Below the pieces are notes generated by a model. It was not told where the DNA came from. It searched no databases and saw nothing but the letters and a program-made list of their open reading frames with translations. This document shows, one piece after another, positions 14,922-26,589 of a stretch of DNA of 64,000 nt; positions within the stretch are counted from its first letter, which is position 1, and every line of letters starts with the position of its first letter. The stretch is from Tillus elongatus (lineage: Eukaryota > Arthropoda > Insecta > Coleoptera > Cleridae). The stretch covers positions 12,349,295-12,413,294 of the forward strand of contig OZ023265.1 of NCBI GenBank assembly GCA_964006375.1, read 5' to 3'. The position numbers were made by a program, and so were the translations under genes.

Positions 14922-17022
14922 TAGGGTTGCCATACATCCTAGTTTTCCCGGACATGTCCTCTTTTTAGGCTTGTGGGAAATGTCCGGGCTAGTTTTTTCG
15001 ATTGTCCGGGATTGCGGAAATGTGTGGGTTAGTTTTTTCATTGGGTCACGTTTTTATATTTTGTTATTTTATTTTGCAATTATGTAATTTTCACGGTTGG
15101 TAGTCCGCTTGTCTGTTTATGTGATTCATGTGAGAATATACAAACGCCCAACAGCCCAGACATAGTGGCCATTCTCCCCCAGGGTTTGTCCGCGGCCTCG
15201 CCGCCCCGATAGCATTGCACCCTTTGGTTTATCGTGCATGCCCTTTTTTTTCCCGTCCCTCAGGGCTCGTCCAGGGCCTCGCCGACCTGACAGCACCGCA
15301 ACCTTTGGTTTATTGTGCATGCCCTTATCTTTTTACTCCACCCACTCCAAAATTACTGTGCCTTTAACTGGTCTGCACAGGGATTGGTAGGGTGAAGTTT
15401 TATATTGCTCTGTCTCCGGTCTAGACTTACCGTACATCAGTTGTCTTCTGTGGTCCAGAGCTTTACACTCACACAGGATGTGCTGGGCTGATTCCTCCCC
15501 CTCGCCGCAGAGTCTGCATGCGAGGTCCTCTCGAACCGCCCCATTTTATGCAGGTGTTTCTTGATGGCCATGTGTCCCGTCAAGAGACCTGTTATGTTTC
15601 TGAGCTGTCCTCTGCTAAGATTTAGCAGCTCCACAGCTCTCTTTGAACTAGGTTCATCAATTATTGACTTCCCATGTCTGAGCCGTGGACAGTCTGCCCA
15701 GTAACACCTTGTGTTGGTTTCTGATCCAGGACTTAATGGCTCCCCTGGCAGTGCTCTCTGTTACACCCAGCGCCGGTTTTTTCACATAAATGGTTCTGCT
15801 GACCCTCTCTTTGCGAGACTGTCAGCTTCTTCATTGCCTTTGACCCCCAAGTGACCCGGCACCCAGATGAGGGTGACCTCATTCTGTCCAGCCAGGTCGC
15901 TAGTCTCGTCTCAGCACTCACCAGTCAGGAATTTACCCGTGGGCCACTTAGGGCCGTAAGGGCTGCCTGGCTGTCTGAGGATCCGCTTGTTTGGTGTTTG
16001 TTGGTGTAGCCCCTCCTCTTGTTCTGCTGCACACAATGCTGGATGGCGTACATTTCGGCCTGAAAGACCGTTGCATGGACTCCGAGGCAAATACTATGAC
16101 TTACCCTCGGTCCTTCAGAATAAACACCTGCCTCCGTCCCACGCTCCCTGCCGGATCCGTCTGTGAACCAGACGAGCGTGTACCGTGGTATGCCGGGCGT
16201 CTCCTCCCGCCATGCCTCGAAGACGAGGATTTCCACTTAAAGTTGTTTTTCCTGCAGATTCACGGGCTCGCGAGGTCTGACCTCATTTCAAGCATGGGCT
16301 CCTTCACGATCTAAATTTTGCAGTGGCCCCTGAAGCCTGGGTTGATCTTCAGTCTACCATTGCAGGCTAGTCTGTATAGTCCTAGCCTGGCCTCCCCCAT
16401 AATAACTAAGTGTAGGTGGGGCAGATCCAGCAACATCACCATGGTGGCTGTTGGGGTTGAAGACATGGCCCCCGTGATGCCTAGGCAAGCCATCCTTTGG
16501 ATCTTGCCTAGTTTTTGTTTGGCACTGGATTGTGTCACCTTAGGCCACCAGACCAGTGCAATGCATGTTAACGATGGTCTGACCACCCTTGTGTACAGCC
16601 AGTGGGTCGTACAAGGTCTTAGTCCCCACGTTTTTCTATATAGCCGCCTAGTGACGGCTAGGGTCATGACTGCCTTACGCAGTATTTTTTCAACGCAAAC
16701 AGTTTAGTTACACAACTTGTTTTAAGTAGGTACCAAAAGCTATAAGTACCTACCTTAGTGAAGAATTTATTTTTGTTAAATTATGTACCTATGGAAGTTT
16801 ATTTGAATTGTTGACGTTCAGTCTTGTTTGTGTTGTGAGTGTTACATTTTATTTTTTAAATCGAGCCTGTTCTTTGTTCTTGTCTAGTGTGAATGAGTCC
16901 TAGTCTTGAGATGGGTATGATTCCTAGTTTTGTCCTCTTTTTTCAAAATGGATATGTTCTACTTTGTCCTAGTTTTTAAATGTGCTTGTCCTAACCTTAG
17001 CTTTTTTGGTCTGGCAACCCTA
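14922..17022. mobile_element. hAT element with 8-bp target duplication, carrying a LINE
   Basis: The ends are perfect 11-bp inverted repeats, TAGGGTTGCCA and TGGCAACCCTA. The flanking octamer GATAAATG is duplicated exactly at 14914-14921 and 17023-17030. Subterminal regions are rich in TCCTAGTTTT and GTCCTC words. No hAT transposase is present. A minus-strand LINE fills the middle. The element lies just inside the long intron of the RING gene. Confidence 0.85.
15163..16690 (-). mobile_element. LINE family A fragment with RNase H domain
   Basis: Minus-strand frames carry the C-terminal half of an I/R1/LOA-like LINE. A segment with IQRMACLGITGAMSSTP lies near 16560, an RNase H region with VWFTDGSGRERG and SDSQAALTAL lies near 16160-15945, and a C-terminal region MELLNLSRGQLRNITGLL lies near 15630. 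The frames are broken. The 3' UTR near 15175-15330 has two tandem copies of an approximately 85-bp GC-rich sequence. The same family lies at 42430-43345 and as a short insert at 58181. Confidence 0.8.
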
Positions 17023-17223
17023 GATAAATGACGTTATTTGAGTAATGTTGTGTCCAATATATGTATAAAAAATGTCACCTAAATCAATATTTTATTTCAG
17101 TAGCTCATAAAGAAATTGAAATAATCCCGGTTTAGATAATTTTGTCTTTAACACCCCAGTAAAGCCAACAAACAACATGATAAACACACTTGTAGAACCC
17201 AAATCACCACAACACATTTTAAA

Positions 17224-17270
17224 AGACCTGACGATCGTTTCACTAACCAAGTTAGCCTCATCAGAGGATG
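17224..17270 (-). ncRNA. Hammerhead ribozyme motif in Penelope copy 1
   Basis: On the minus strand CTGATGA (17264-17258) is followed by a stem-loop (GGCTAAC tt GGTTAGT), then GAAACGATCGTC. Stem III would be ACG/CGT with an AT loop, and the predicted cleavage follows C at 17230. Stem I pairs CCT with AGG. One extra base lies between the core and stem II, as in the sister motif at 23506. Minimal hammerheads of this kind are known from Penelope-like elements. Confidence 0.65.
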
Positions 17271-17970
17271 AAAAATTCTAATTACTTTAAAAACTAACAT
17301 CACCTTATATTCCGGATCTTGGGTAAAGAAGCGGAACCGAGAGGGGATCTAGTCGCAGGCAGATTATGCAGTGTATTGTATTTTTTATCGCCGGGCGAGG
17401 TCTTTGAACTGTCTTTATATATACCTTATCTAAAAGGTGTCGATCTCATAATTTTGGGAAGGTTCAACGACAACTAAATTAACATAGATTCGTTTGGCGG
17501 AAATATCTGTATTCTTATGTTATCGCTAGGACGTGTTGAAATGTGGGAATTTATTTTACACAGCAATCGATCAGGTGACTTGTAATCGGCAGTGGAGAAA
17601 CGTTCATACATTTTTTGTTGTAACTATATTTAGCAATATATATACTCTCGAACGCGTTTAGCTGTCCTGGTTGCGTAAAGGCATAATGTACTATTATTCT
17701 GAGCAATTGTACTCTCGATCGCAGTACACTATGGTTTTACGTTACACGTTATTTTAACAGACAATGTGTATCGTGATTCAGAGCACGAGTTTATTTTAAA
17801 GTTCTGGAACGCAGTATATAATGGATTTAAATAATTGGCGTAGCTGTAAACAATCTGTATCACAAGTTACCGCCAAAGTATTTGTTATATAATATTGCTC
17901 ATGTTTTTTTGACTGGCTATCAGTGGTGGCTCGTAACCGTTTGGCTTGGGTAGGCGACAGTGCCGCGAGT

Positions 17971-19000
17971 TTTATTTTTTTTATTTGAACAACACACCAC
18001 GAGGGCTTACAGTCTAAATACTATATCATACCTGGGTGTTGACAAGGAGGAAAGAGGCAACTTGTTAATTCTGGACTTGAAGGTTCGGAGGAGAAGGAAA
18101 AACATGTGCCGGCAAGGAATTCCACAACTTGGAAGTCCTCAGGACAAAAGAGCGGGCATAACAAGATGTTCTATGTCTCGTGACCTGGACAGTAAAAGGG
18201 TGCATTCGCTATGTTCCCCTGGTAGATCTGTTGGGGGCAGCAGGTGCAGGAACTATGGAAGAAAACTCCTCTTAGCACTGCCCGTGCAGATATCTATAAA
18301 AGAGAGAGAGAGAGGTCACCAACGGCACGTCGGTGGGCAAGGGATGGCAGCCTTTGGGTGAGGGTAGGGTCTCCAATGAGACGTATAGCTCTCTTCTGCA
18401 TGAAGTCCAGGATAGCGAGTGTAGAAGCGGCAGCAGCACCCCAGATGTGGGAGCAGTATTCGAGGTTTGGCCTTATTTGTGAAGTATATAAGGTATAGAG
18501 ATTAGCTGGTGAAAAGTATTTGCGAGCCCGGAAGAGGAAACCTAATTTCATAGCAGCCGCTTCTGCAATTGATGTGACATGTTGGTGCCAATTGAGATTT
18601 CGATCCAGAAAAATGCCAACAAGTGAAAAGGACTCATTACTTTGAATAACTTGGTTTTTCATTGTGATGGTTCTAGGGCTGGTGTATCTTTTATGAGAAA
18701 GAAAGCAAGACTGAAATTTGGTGGGGTTGAATTGTACAAGATTTCTACTTCCCCAATCTAATATTTTTTGGAGATCCACGGAGACAGAACCCTCCATGTG
18801 TCTGCGGTCCTCATCTAGTTGGGCCAAAGAGACAGGCTTAGAATATTGTATATTTGAGTGAGGGTGCTGTCGTCCGCGTAACTGAACTGGGCTAGATGTG
18901 CTAGAGAGGAGGTCATTGATGTGGAGAAGAAACAAAGTAGGGGCTAAAGCTGAACCTTGAGGAACTCCTGCATTAATTGGATATAGTTTAGAGGAATTCT
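17971..19000 (-). mobile_element. LINE family B fragment (reverse transcriptase C-terminal half)
   Basis: The minus-strand frame at 18935-18294 starts near motif C (FLLHINDLLSSTS) and runs through SNESFSLVGIFLDRNLNWHQ and IRPNLEYCSHIWGA to the thumb region. The oligo-T at about 17973-17987 marks the poly-A end. It is 5' truncated at about 19000. The same family occurs at 31285, 55365, 57567 and 59860. The clade is CR1/Jockey-like. Confidence 0.8.
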
Positions 19001-19303
19001 GAATTGCAAAGCATATTCCGCTTAAATAATTTATAAAAATAAGAAAATGTCTACGCGTTTGTATTTAAATTGGTATTACTTCAATATAGTTAATTTACGC
19101 GACGTAAGCCACCTCCTTCCCTCACAGCCTAACCATAACCCAACCTCGTTTGAAAATGACAGTTACTTTTTATAAATTAAATATATACGTCTGTCTTTTA
19201 TTAATGAGAATTTATTTATTATATTATTCGCAAATTCATCTGAATCTTGATCTTGGAGAAAACAGAACAACTCCTTTTCTATCGAAATAAGTGCAAGAGT
19301 TGA

Positions 19304-19663
19304 TTAGCGGTCATTCTTCATTGAAATTCTGCTGTAAGTTTTAATACGCTTTAAACAAGAAACATTTCTCTCAACTGAGGTACTTGTTGCTAGAATTGTC
19401 GCGATTAAAACAAACAGTTTATAAGCCTCGATAAATATTTTTCGAAAATCGTTAACCACAAGATTATTTAAAATTGCTTCTACATTTAGTTTTTCAAATT
19501 GTTCGTCGTAATATATAACTTCTGGCTCGTTGATCAGTTTTTGTTTATCGAACATATTTTTATAAAAGCTGGTTAAATTAGTTATTAGATCAGTTGGAAA
19601 ATCCTTACGGTATTCTTTAAATTTTGATGAATCAGCTAGGGAAATAAATAATAGTTGTGACAT
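19304..19663 (-). pseudogene. hAT transposase C-terminal fragment (ZMYM-like type)
   Basis: The fragment ends ATSTSVERNVSCLKRIKTYS, the C-terminal dimerisation motif of hAT transposases of the type related to ZMYM proteins. The rest of the transposase is missing, so the host element is non-functional. Confidence 0.7.
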
Positions 19664-21056
19664 CTACAAATCTGACTTCTATTTGAGTTGTAATATTATC
19701 TAATACTAATACAAAAACGCAAGCATGTTTTTTCGTCGTCTAAAGCAGTTTCTCATAATTTGCGTCTTTTGTGTGGTGGCTCAAGATTAGTGGTAATTTT
19801 TAGTCCCGCTTTTTCGAATAATTTATCAAAGGTTGACTCATTTCTCAAGGATTTGATACGATCCCTGGCCAAAAAGATTTGATTTTTCCAATAATTTATG
19901 TCTAATAACTTTTAAGTATATCAAATAATAAATCTGTATGTAAAAAATGGTTTTATAAACCGTGGTTAAAAATGCAGGAGCCGAGTATCTGTATTTAACC
20001 ATTTTTGGCAAAATGACCTCTAAAAACCCGACTTTAGAGGTCATTTTCTCCGAATCCACTCTAGCGGCACAGTAATGAGGCGCCTGTACTTGTCGCCTAA
20101 GAGCTTAGCATATGTCTCGACTTTCTTCACATCGTAGAGCAGTACTACTAATGCAGTAGAGAGAGAGAGCGAGATCTGATGTTTTCAAGATTCACATGAA
20201 ATTTAGGCTACCTACTGGCCCGCCTACAACGGTCTCTTATTTAGACAGTGTTTTGTTATTAACATATAACCGGCGACTCGGATCGTATTGGTACAAATTT
20301 CCATAAAGCTGCTAATAGAAGAAACCTTTATCAAATTGCAATGAGAAAACTAGATAGGTATAATTATTTTGTATATTTAAATATATATTTTTTTAATTTA
20401 AGTTTTCTAAGTTTCTAAGTCAAGGTAGGCGGCGCCTACCTTGCCTACCCCGACCAGCCTCCACTGCTGGCTATCTTGAATTATTCAACATGTATCAGTT
20501 ACAATTACATTTAATTTGTGGCAATATTAGGAAAAATATCGTATATTTCATAAAAATAAACATTTTTGTGATGGAACAATTGTGTTTATTAAAAAAAAAA
20601 TCATTCATGGCTTTTTGCATTTGGTTGATTTCTAAAAATATTTTCTACCAAATTATGCTTCCATTTGGCTGTCGTTTTCAATTCCAAATTGGATGGTCTA
20701 CCTGATTGAATCCGTTTCTTTCCAGATGTAAGGCCATTTCGGATCCTTCTTCTGCTAATAGCTGTAGGTTGAACCCCTATTTGTTTTGAAGAACATCATT
20801 TCCTTAAATTGCAAAGGAAAGTTGCGAGTTGTGTTGATGTTGTAATTTTTTTTCATTCAACATTAGCCTTAATGATGCAATTGGTAAAATCTGCGGTGTT
20901 ATTTTCTGATGCAATTTCAATTAGTTTCTGAAATTTTTCTTACAGACTTTCTACTGCAGAAGTGTGTTTTCTGTTAACGTCTGATTCCTTTTTCTCTGTT
21001 TCCAAAATGGAATCAACCTCAGTATCAACTAACTGTTGAATATTTCCTTGTGGACT

Positions 21057-21800
21057 TTAATTAATAGGTGTGTTGTCGAAACGACTTTCAGATTCGTCTA
21101 AGTCCATATTTTGGAAAAAGTCTTCTGAGGCGTCATAACCGAGAGCTAATTTTGCTAACATTTTCTTATCGGACGGAGTAAGTAAAGGGGCGTTCAAAAG
21201 AAGTACTCCAAAAGCTTGTTGCGCGGCACAAAGATGTTTGCAAAATGTATTGCCTATACCTAAAGTGGCATCTACAGTATATAATAACATCTCATCACTA
21301 CTTGTTGCCCAGTAAATATTTTCGGAAATTTTTTCACAAGAAAGTTTTTTGGCCTTTTCACAAAATTTGAGATAGATTGTTTCATTTTTGGACGATCGAC
21401 TACTAGCAAATAACAAGTGTCTTCTGTGATAAGATTCAAAGACGTTGCATATAAAATCCACTAAAGCACATAAGTTGAATGCTTTGTATCTTTGCAAAAC
21501 AACGTCCTTCAATATTCGGATAGACGCCTCGACATAATTGTTGGTATTATTTCCCCTGTTGATTAGGGAGGTTCGATAACACAAACACCATTTATCTCTC
21601 CACTGCCAGAGTGCGTCTATATGTTTTTCTAAACGTGGACATTCCATAAATTTTTTATTATTTTTAAAATCATTAAATAACTCCTTAGCCTCTTCCAAAG
21701 TGGTAGCAAACATTATAGAACGAAACGAAATCAACACCTCTTTTCTAATTTCTTTAGGGATTTGATTTTGGCTATCCCATAACCAACGCCAGAAGGCAGA
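21057..21800 (-). pseudogene. Mutator-like transposase C-terminal remnant
   Basis: The frame reads AFWRWLWDSQNQIPKEIRKE, then NNTNNYVEASIRILKDVV and YTVDATLGIGNTFCKHLC. This resembles the C-terminal part of insect Mutator-type transposases, which end in a SWIM zinc finger (CxC...CxH). Here only the second half of the finger (CKH) survives, and the DDE catalytic domain is absent. Confidence 0.6.
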
Positions 21801-23067
21801 ATGTCATAACCAAACTTTCCGATCGCGTGTTTTCAATAAGTGTGTCGTGTAGCGTCTGAATCGCACTATAAATTGGGCGAGACACGCGCCCTTTATTTAG
21901 AGCCATTATATACTACGTTCCAGCACGTTAAAACAAACTCGTGCTCTCAATCGCGATACACATTGTCTGTTAAAATAACGCGTAACGTAAAACCATAGTG
22001 TACTGCGATCGAGAGTACAATTGCTCTGAATAATAGTACATTATGCCTTTACCCGTCCTGGTTGGCTAACATTTTTTATTAATTTTAGATTATCTTCATT
22101 ACCCTGATGGTTATTATCCCAAATATGTCATGCGGCGGAAGGTCTATCTATAGTACCATATAATAATTGGGCTAAGTGTTCTTTGAATCTAATTCCAATC
22201 GATCTTTTTGTTTGTCCGACGTACTTAAGATTACAATCTTTACAACTTATTTCATAAATTCCCGACATTTTGGCCGCGCTATCCTTGTCTTTTGGGTAAT
22301 CTAGCAAGTTTTTAAAGGTATTTTTGTCGAAAATGTTCGCTGCAAGTTGGCTTTTTTAAAAAATGCTATCTATACCCCTTGCGATTCGAGGTTCAAATGG
22401 TAAGCAAACAAAGGTTTTTTTCGGATTTCTCTCTTCTAAACATCGTTTTTCCGTCAACATTTTCTTTGTTTTCTGTTTGTTGATTAATTTTTCCACTAGA
22501 CAAGCAGTGTATCCGTTGTAGTGGGCCAGGTTCTTAATATAATTTAATTCTTTAGTATATCTACTTTTGTTTAAAGGAAAATTAATTAGCCGGTTTACTA
22601 GAAAATCAGACTGGCCATTTTTTGTATGTATGTATGATGTGAGTCGCTCGGAATGTAGCTTAGAGTGGTGAGAAGAGAGACATCCGAAAACAACTTTGTT
22701 TGCTTACCATTTGAACCTCGAATCACGAGGAGTCTAGATAGCATTTTCAAAAAAGCCAACTTGCAATTAACATTTTCGACACAAAATACTTTAAAAAACC
22801 TGATAGGTAACCCAAAAGACAAGGATAGTGCGGCCAAAATGTCGGGAATTTATGAAATAAGTTGTCGAGATTGCGATCTTAAATACGACAAACAAAAAGA
22901 TCTATTGCAATTAGATTCAAAGAACACTTAGCACAATTAAAATTCGCGACTATAGATAGATCTACCATTGCCCGACATATTTGGGATAATAATCACCACG
23001 TTAATGAGGAGAATCTAAAATTGATAAAAAATGTTAGACAACCAGGACAATTGAACGCCTTGGAAAG

Positions 23068-23073
23068 TATATA

Positions 23074-23166
<93 letters not shown>
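23068..23166. repeat. (AT)n microsatellite
   Basis: AT tract inside Penelope copy 2; copy 1 has only a short GCAATATATATAC at the matching place. Confidence 0.95.
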
Positions 23167-23168
<2 letters not shown>

Positions 23169-23501
23169 CTAAATATAATAATAATAAGAAGTGTATGAAT
23201 CTCACACCACCTCCCATCTCAAGTCATTTGATAGAGAGTTTTGTAAAATATATAAATACCGACGTAAACACGTCCGAGAGTTAAGGAAACAATACAGATA
23301 TTTCCGACAAACTAAAATATTAGCAAGGGATCACTTAGCTGTCTGGTGTAATAAAGGGAAGTTTAATAACATCTTCCCGCAATTGAGGATATGGTATACA
23401 AAGGTTGCGTCGGTGACTTAAAAATTCCACTCGTTTTTCGGCATTTACCTGAAAGTCTATATAAATATGTGTAGAAGTAGAAATCAATTAGAATATTTTC
23501 A

Positions 23502-23545
23502 TCCTCTGATGACGCTAACCTGGTTAGCGAAACGGACGTTAGGTC
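23502..23545 (+). ncRNA. Hammerhead ribozyme motif in Penelope copy 2
   Basis: CTGATGA (23506-23512) is followed by a 6-bp stem II, GCTAAC/GTTAGC (with one extra C before it), and then GAA at 23529-23531. Stem III is ACG/CGT (23532-23539, loop GA), and the predicted cleavage follows T23540. Stem I pairs CCT with AGG. All conserved core residues are present. It is the same design as the motif in copy 1 with independent base changes in loops. Confidence 0.7.
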
Positions 23546-23689
23546 TTTTAAAATGTGTTGTGGTGATTTGGGTTCTCAAAGTGTGCTCCTCAGTGCTCAT
23601 CACAGGTTTCAATCTTCACTTTGTAAATAATCTCATACAAATTTTTTGTGGTTTTTAATGCAAAACAATTATAAGCAATCAAAATAGGG

Positions 23690-24176
23690 GCTTTCCATTT
23701 AAAAAAAAGTTCGGGACGCAGAAATTGCGTTATGGTAGTGAATTTTTATTAAATGCTTCAAATTTGAATAACTCAATTTTCTATAAACTTAGAAAGTTTA
23801 ATTTTGGTACGTAGTAAGGTCCTTCTTAGGGCAAGACATCCACCAAATTTCATTAAAACAAATTTGTAATTTTCGGAGAAAACTTTTTTTTTCGTAAGAA
23901 ATTTCAAAATTTGAATAACTAAATTTTCTATAAACTTAGAAAGTTGAATTTTGGTACGTAGTAAGGTCTCTCCTGAGGCAATATATCCGTTAAATTTTAT
24001 TAAAACAGCTTTGTAATTTTCGGAGGAAAAAATTATTTTCGAAAGAAAACTCAAAATTTTTCTGGAAAACCCCGTCAGATTTTCCTGGCTAACGAACTCA
24101 TCCAAGCCATTAATAAAAGAAAGGCACTTGCCGAGTTTCATCGAAATCAGTTAATTAGTTTTTGAGTTGGATGGAT

Positions 24177-24180
<4 letters not shown>
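23690..24180 (+). repeat. Interspersed repeat, TA-carrying family, partial
   Basis: It shares GATTTTCCTGGCTAACGAAC and GTTTTTGAGTTGGAT with copies near 27950 and 46083. Here the (TA)n position is taken by (CA)n at 24177-24203. No coding region. Confidence 0.6.
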
Positions 24181-24210
<30 letters not shown>

Positions 24211-24394
24211 ATTGTAATGATTATGGCAACCGTGCAATGTACCAACAAATGGCGACTCAAACGATCTGAGTTGCAGTATACTCAGTTTGACGTTATAATG
24301 CTAGAAATATCGTCAGATCATCTATACACTCGCTGATTGGTGAGATATTTCGAGATGAGCAAGCATGCATACAACAACATTATGGCATCGGTTG

Positions 24395-24851
24395 CCATAA
24401 GTTCTGTGTATGAGTGTGAATATATATCAAGAAAATGGCAACTTTATGTGTGAACTATTAACAACATTGTGGCAACGGTCGCCATAAGTTCTGTGTATGA
24501 ATGTGAATATATATCAAGAAAATGGCAACTTTATGTGTGAACTATTAACAACACTATGGCATCGGTTGCCAAAAGTTCTGTGTATGAATGTGAATATATA
24601 TCAGGAAAATGACAACTTTATGTGTGAACTATTAACAACATTGTGACATCGGTTGACATAAATTATGTGTATGTAATGTAGTATATACTAAAAAAATTGA
24701 AAATTTATGTGTAAACTATATGACAATATTGAGGCATCGGTTGCCCCAAGTTCTGTGAATATATGAATATATATCAAGAAAATGACAACTTTATGTGTGA
24801 ACTATTAACAACATTGTGTCATCGATTGTCACAAATTCTGTGTATGGCAGG

Positions 24852-24932
<81 letters not shown>

Positions 24933-24990
24933 AGAAAATGACAACTTCTTGTATCAACTGTATATAACTATGAACTATGCGTTGTTGAGG
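24395..24990. repeat. 87-bp tandem repeat, about 6 copies, the last expanded by (AT)n
   Basis: Copies of GCCATAAGTTCTGTGTATG...GAATATATATCAAGAAAATG start at about 24394, 24481, 24568, 24655, 24743 and 24828. In the first five copies the motif is GAATATATATCAAG or close to it; in the last it has become an (AT)n tract (24854-24930) still followed by CAAGAAAATGACAACTT. Confidence 0.85.
24854..24930. repeat. (AT)n microsatellite grown inside an 87-bp repeat unit
   Basis: Expansion of the ATATATAT core of the tandem unit, flanked on both sides by normal unit sequence. Confidence 0.9.
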
Positions 24991-25179
24991 CTTCGTATTT
25001 AAGAAGATAAACGTGTATTCTCAAGTCTTAAGCTGGACTGTGTATCAACATGCGGCATCTATATTCACAGGAGTTTGAGCATGGAAAGTATGAACTTTGA
25101 TTAAGATCGTGTGCAAGTTATAACATGGTTTGCCAGCAAGCAAAGTGAATTTTCTTAAAAACAAATCACTAATGAGGAG

Positions 25180-25280
25180 ATCGCTACTTTTGAATTTTGA
25201 AATAATTTCTATAATTTCTTCACATGAGCGCTAACTAGTCCCCCTAGAATACATATCTGGGGTCAGTTAAAATTTTAATG

Positions 25281-25370
<90 letters not shown>

Positions 25371-25680
25371 CATATATGTATGTATCACACCGATTTCAAT
25401 CAAATTTCGTGAACACCTTTTTTTTGCGAGTGGCTTGGATAACTTCATCAGCCAGGAAAATCGGTCTAGTTTTTCTCGGAATATTTTTATATCTCCGAAA
25501 ATAACAAAGATAGGGCAAACAAGTTTGGTATACAGGTTTACACCATAAAGAGTCAACTATTCGCCAACATTTAGATCTGTAAGCTGAAAGAAAAAATGTT
25601 ATAGGCATTAATTTATTTGTTTTTCTTGGGTGCCACTTATGACAAGAAAAACGCACAAAAATAGAATATTTTGTGTGTAT
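25180..25680 (-). repeat. Interspersed repeat, TA-carrying family, inverted copy
   Basis: The inverse of the CCGGATATGGGTTCTAGG module (about 25190-25265), then (TA)n (25282-25367), then the inverse of the GATTTTCCTGGCTAACGAAC module (here with changes). This is the same order as the plus-strand copy at 46083-46640. Confidence 0.65.
25282..25367. repeat. (AT)n microsatellite
   Basis: Internal (TA)n of the inverted interspersed repeat. Confidence 0.95.
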
Positions 25681-26028
25681 AACAAAATTTTTTGTATATT
25701 ACAAGCAAAAATTAAGCTTTTTAGCGCAAAAAAAGTCAACAAATTCCAGAAAAAATACTTTTAAAATTTTATAGTCTTTCCTCTTAAAACCTCAAAGTCC
25801 CAATTTGAAACGTTAAAATTGGCCACTTTTAGGCAAAGAACCTGAAATTAATACGGGCTATGCACAGAAAATATCGTAAGACGCGTGTTTTAAAAGTTCT
25901 TAAGTTCCAGCTTCAACCGTCATTGTCCTTCATTCTCTTAAAATGTGTCCAGAAAATTCATTTCAAATAGAACCTTTCTCTGATGCTTTGGCAGTAGTTT
26001 TAGTTAAGTTGAAGGTCTAATGGTCTAT

Positions 26029-26036
<8 letters not shown>
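25681..26036. other. Unassigned AT-rich intronic sequence
   Basis: No gene or recognised repeat seen. Confidence 0.3.

Positions 26037-26113
<77 letters not shown>
26037..26113. repeat. (AT)n microsatellite
   Basis: AT tract not flanked by the usual repeat modules. Confidence 0.95.
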
Positions 26114-26116
<3 letters not shown>

Positions 26117-26589
26117 TTATTATTTAGTCATATACTGATTTTTAGTTTGCGCAAAATTGTGTTATTTTAAGTTATTGGCTCTCAATTTTTATTTACAGCA
26201 AGTCCCCGCTTAACGTTCTAGTTAGGGATCTACCAATCACGAGGTTAAATGAAACAACGTAAAACGAATGACTGAGTATGAATATAATGTACATACATAA
26301 TATTATGTACATATTTGTGACTGCAAAATGATTAAAAAACAGTATTCATTTACGTATGTATTATGTACATGTCCACACATTATATTGTGTACTCCTTTTT
26401 TAACCAACTATTTTAGACTTTTTTTATAATCACAAGGTTATACTGAATTAGTTTCAACTTAAGGGATACATTTGCCCACAACAAACTGCGACGTTATAAT
26501 GAAACAATGTTAAATTAGACGACGTTATGCGTGGAGTTACGGTATATAACCATAGTCCAAAATTTATGTAAAATATTTCTAACCATTTT
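26114..26589. other. Unassigned AT-rich sequence
   Basis: No gene is seen. The stretch has several TTATGTACAT-like words but no clear array. Confidence 0.3.

Larger units (their letters stand above)
17921..20466 (-). mobile_element. hAT element nested in the Mutator-like element
   Basis: The ends are CAGTGGTGGCT and AGCCTCCACTG (10 of 11 matching as inverted repeats), flanked by the exact octamer CTGGCTAT (17913-17920 and 20467-20474). A transposase C-terminus on the minus strand (19304-19663) and a LINE fragment lie inside. Confidence 0.9.
17673..22054 (-). mobile_element. Mutator-like element with about 165-bp terminal inverted repeats
   Basis: The ends, 17673-17837 and 21890-22054, are inverted copies starting G(C/G)GTAAAGGCATAATGTACT. 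They are flanked by a 9-bp duplication, GTCCTGGTT (17664-17672 and 22055-22063). The interrupted Penelope sequence has a single copy of this site in the homologous element at about 23040, so the empty site is known. Long terminal repeats with 9-bp duplications are typical of Mutator-like elements. A transposase remnant lies inside on the minus strand; a second transposon has split the element. Confidence 0.85.
17150..22600 (-). mobile_element. Penelope-like element copy 1, split by a Mutator-like element
   Basis: The minus strand at 22600-22064 encodes a decayed Penelope-type C-terminus with a GIY-YIG endonuclease: SGIYEISCKDCNLKYVGQTK (about 22270-22210). The 3' non-coding part, homologous to copy 2, continues at 17663-17150 after a 4.4-kb interruption. 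In-frame stops show that it is dead. Penelope elements are retroelements whose reverse transcriptase is fused to a GIY-YIG nuclease. A hammerhead ribozyme motif lies near the low-coordinate end. Confidence 0.8.
22655..23650 (+). mobile_element. Penelope-like element copy 2 (C-terminus and 3' region)
   Basis: The plus strand has VCLPFEPRITRSLDSIFKKA and SGIYEISCRDCDLKYD, the GIY-YIG region, with a small deletion that shifts the frame after LKYD. It then continues through [18 protein letters not shown] to an (AT)n tract and the 3' region. It lies head to head with copy 1 and preserves the empty site for the Mutator-like insertion near 23040. A hammerhead motif lies near its 3' end. Confidence 0.8.
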
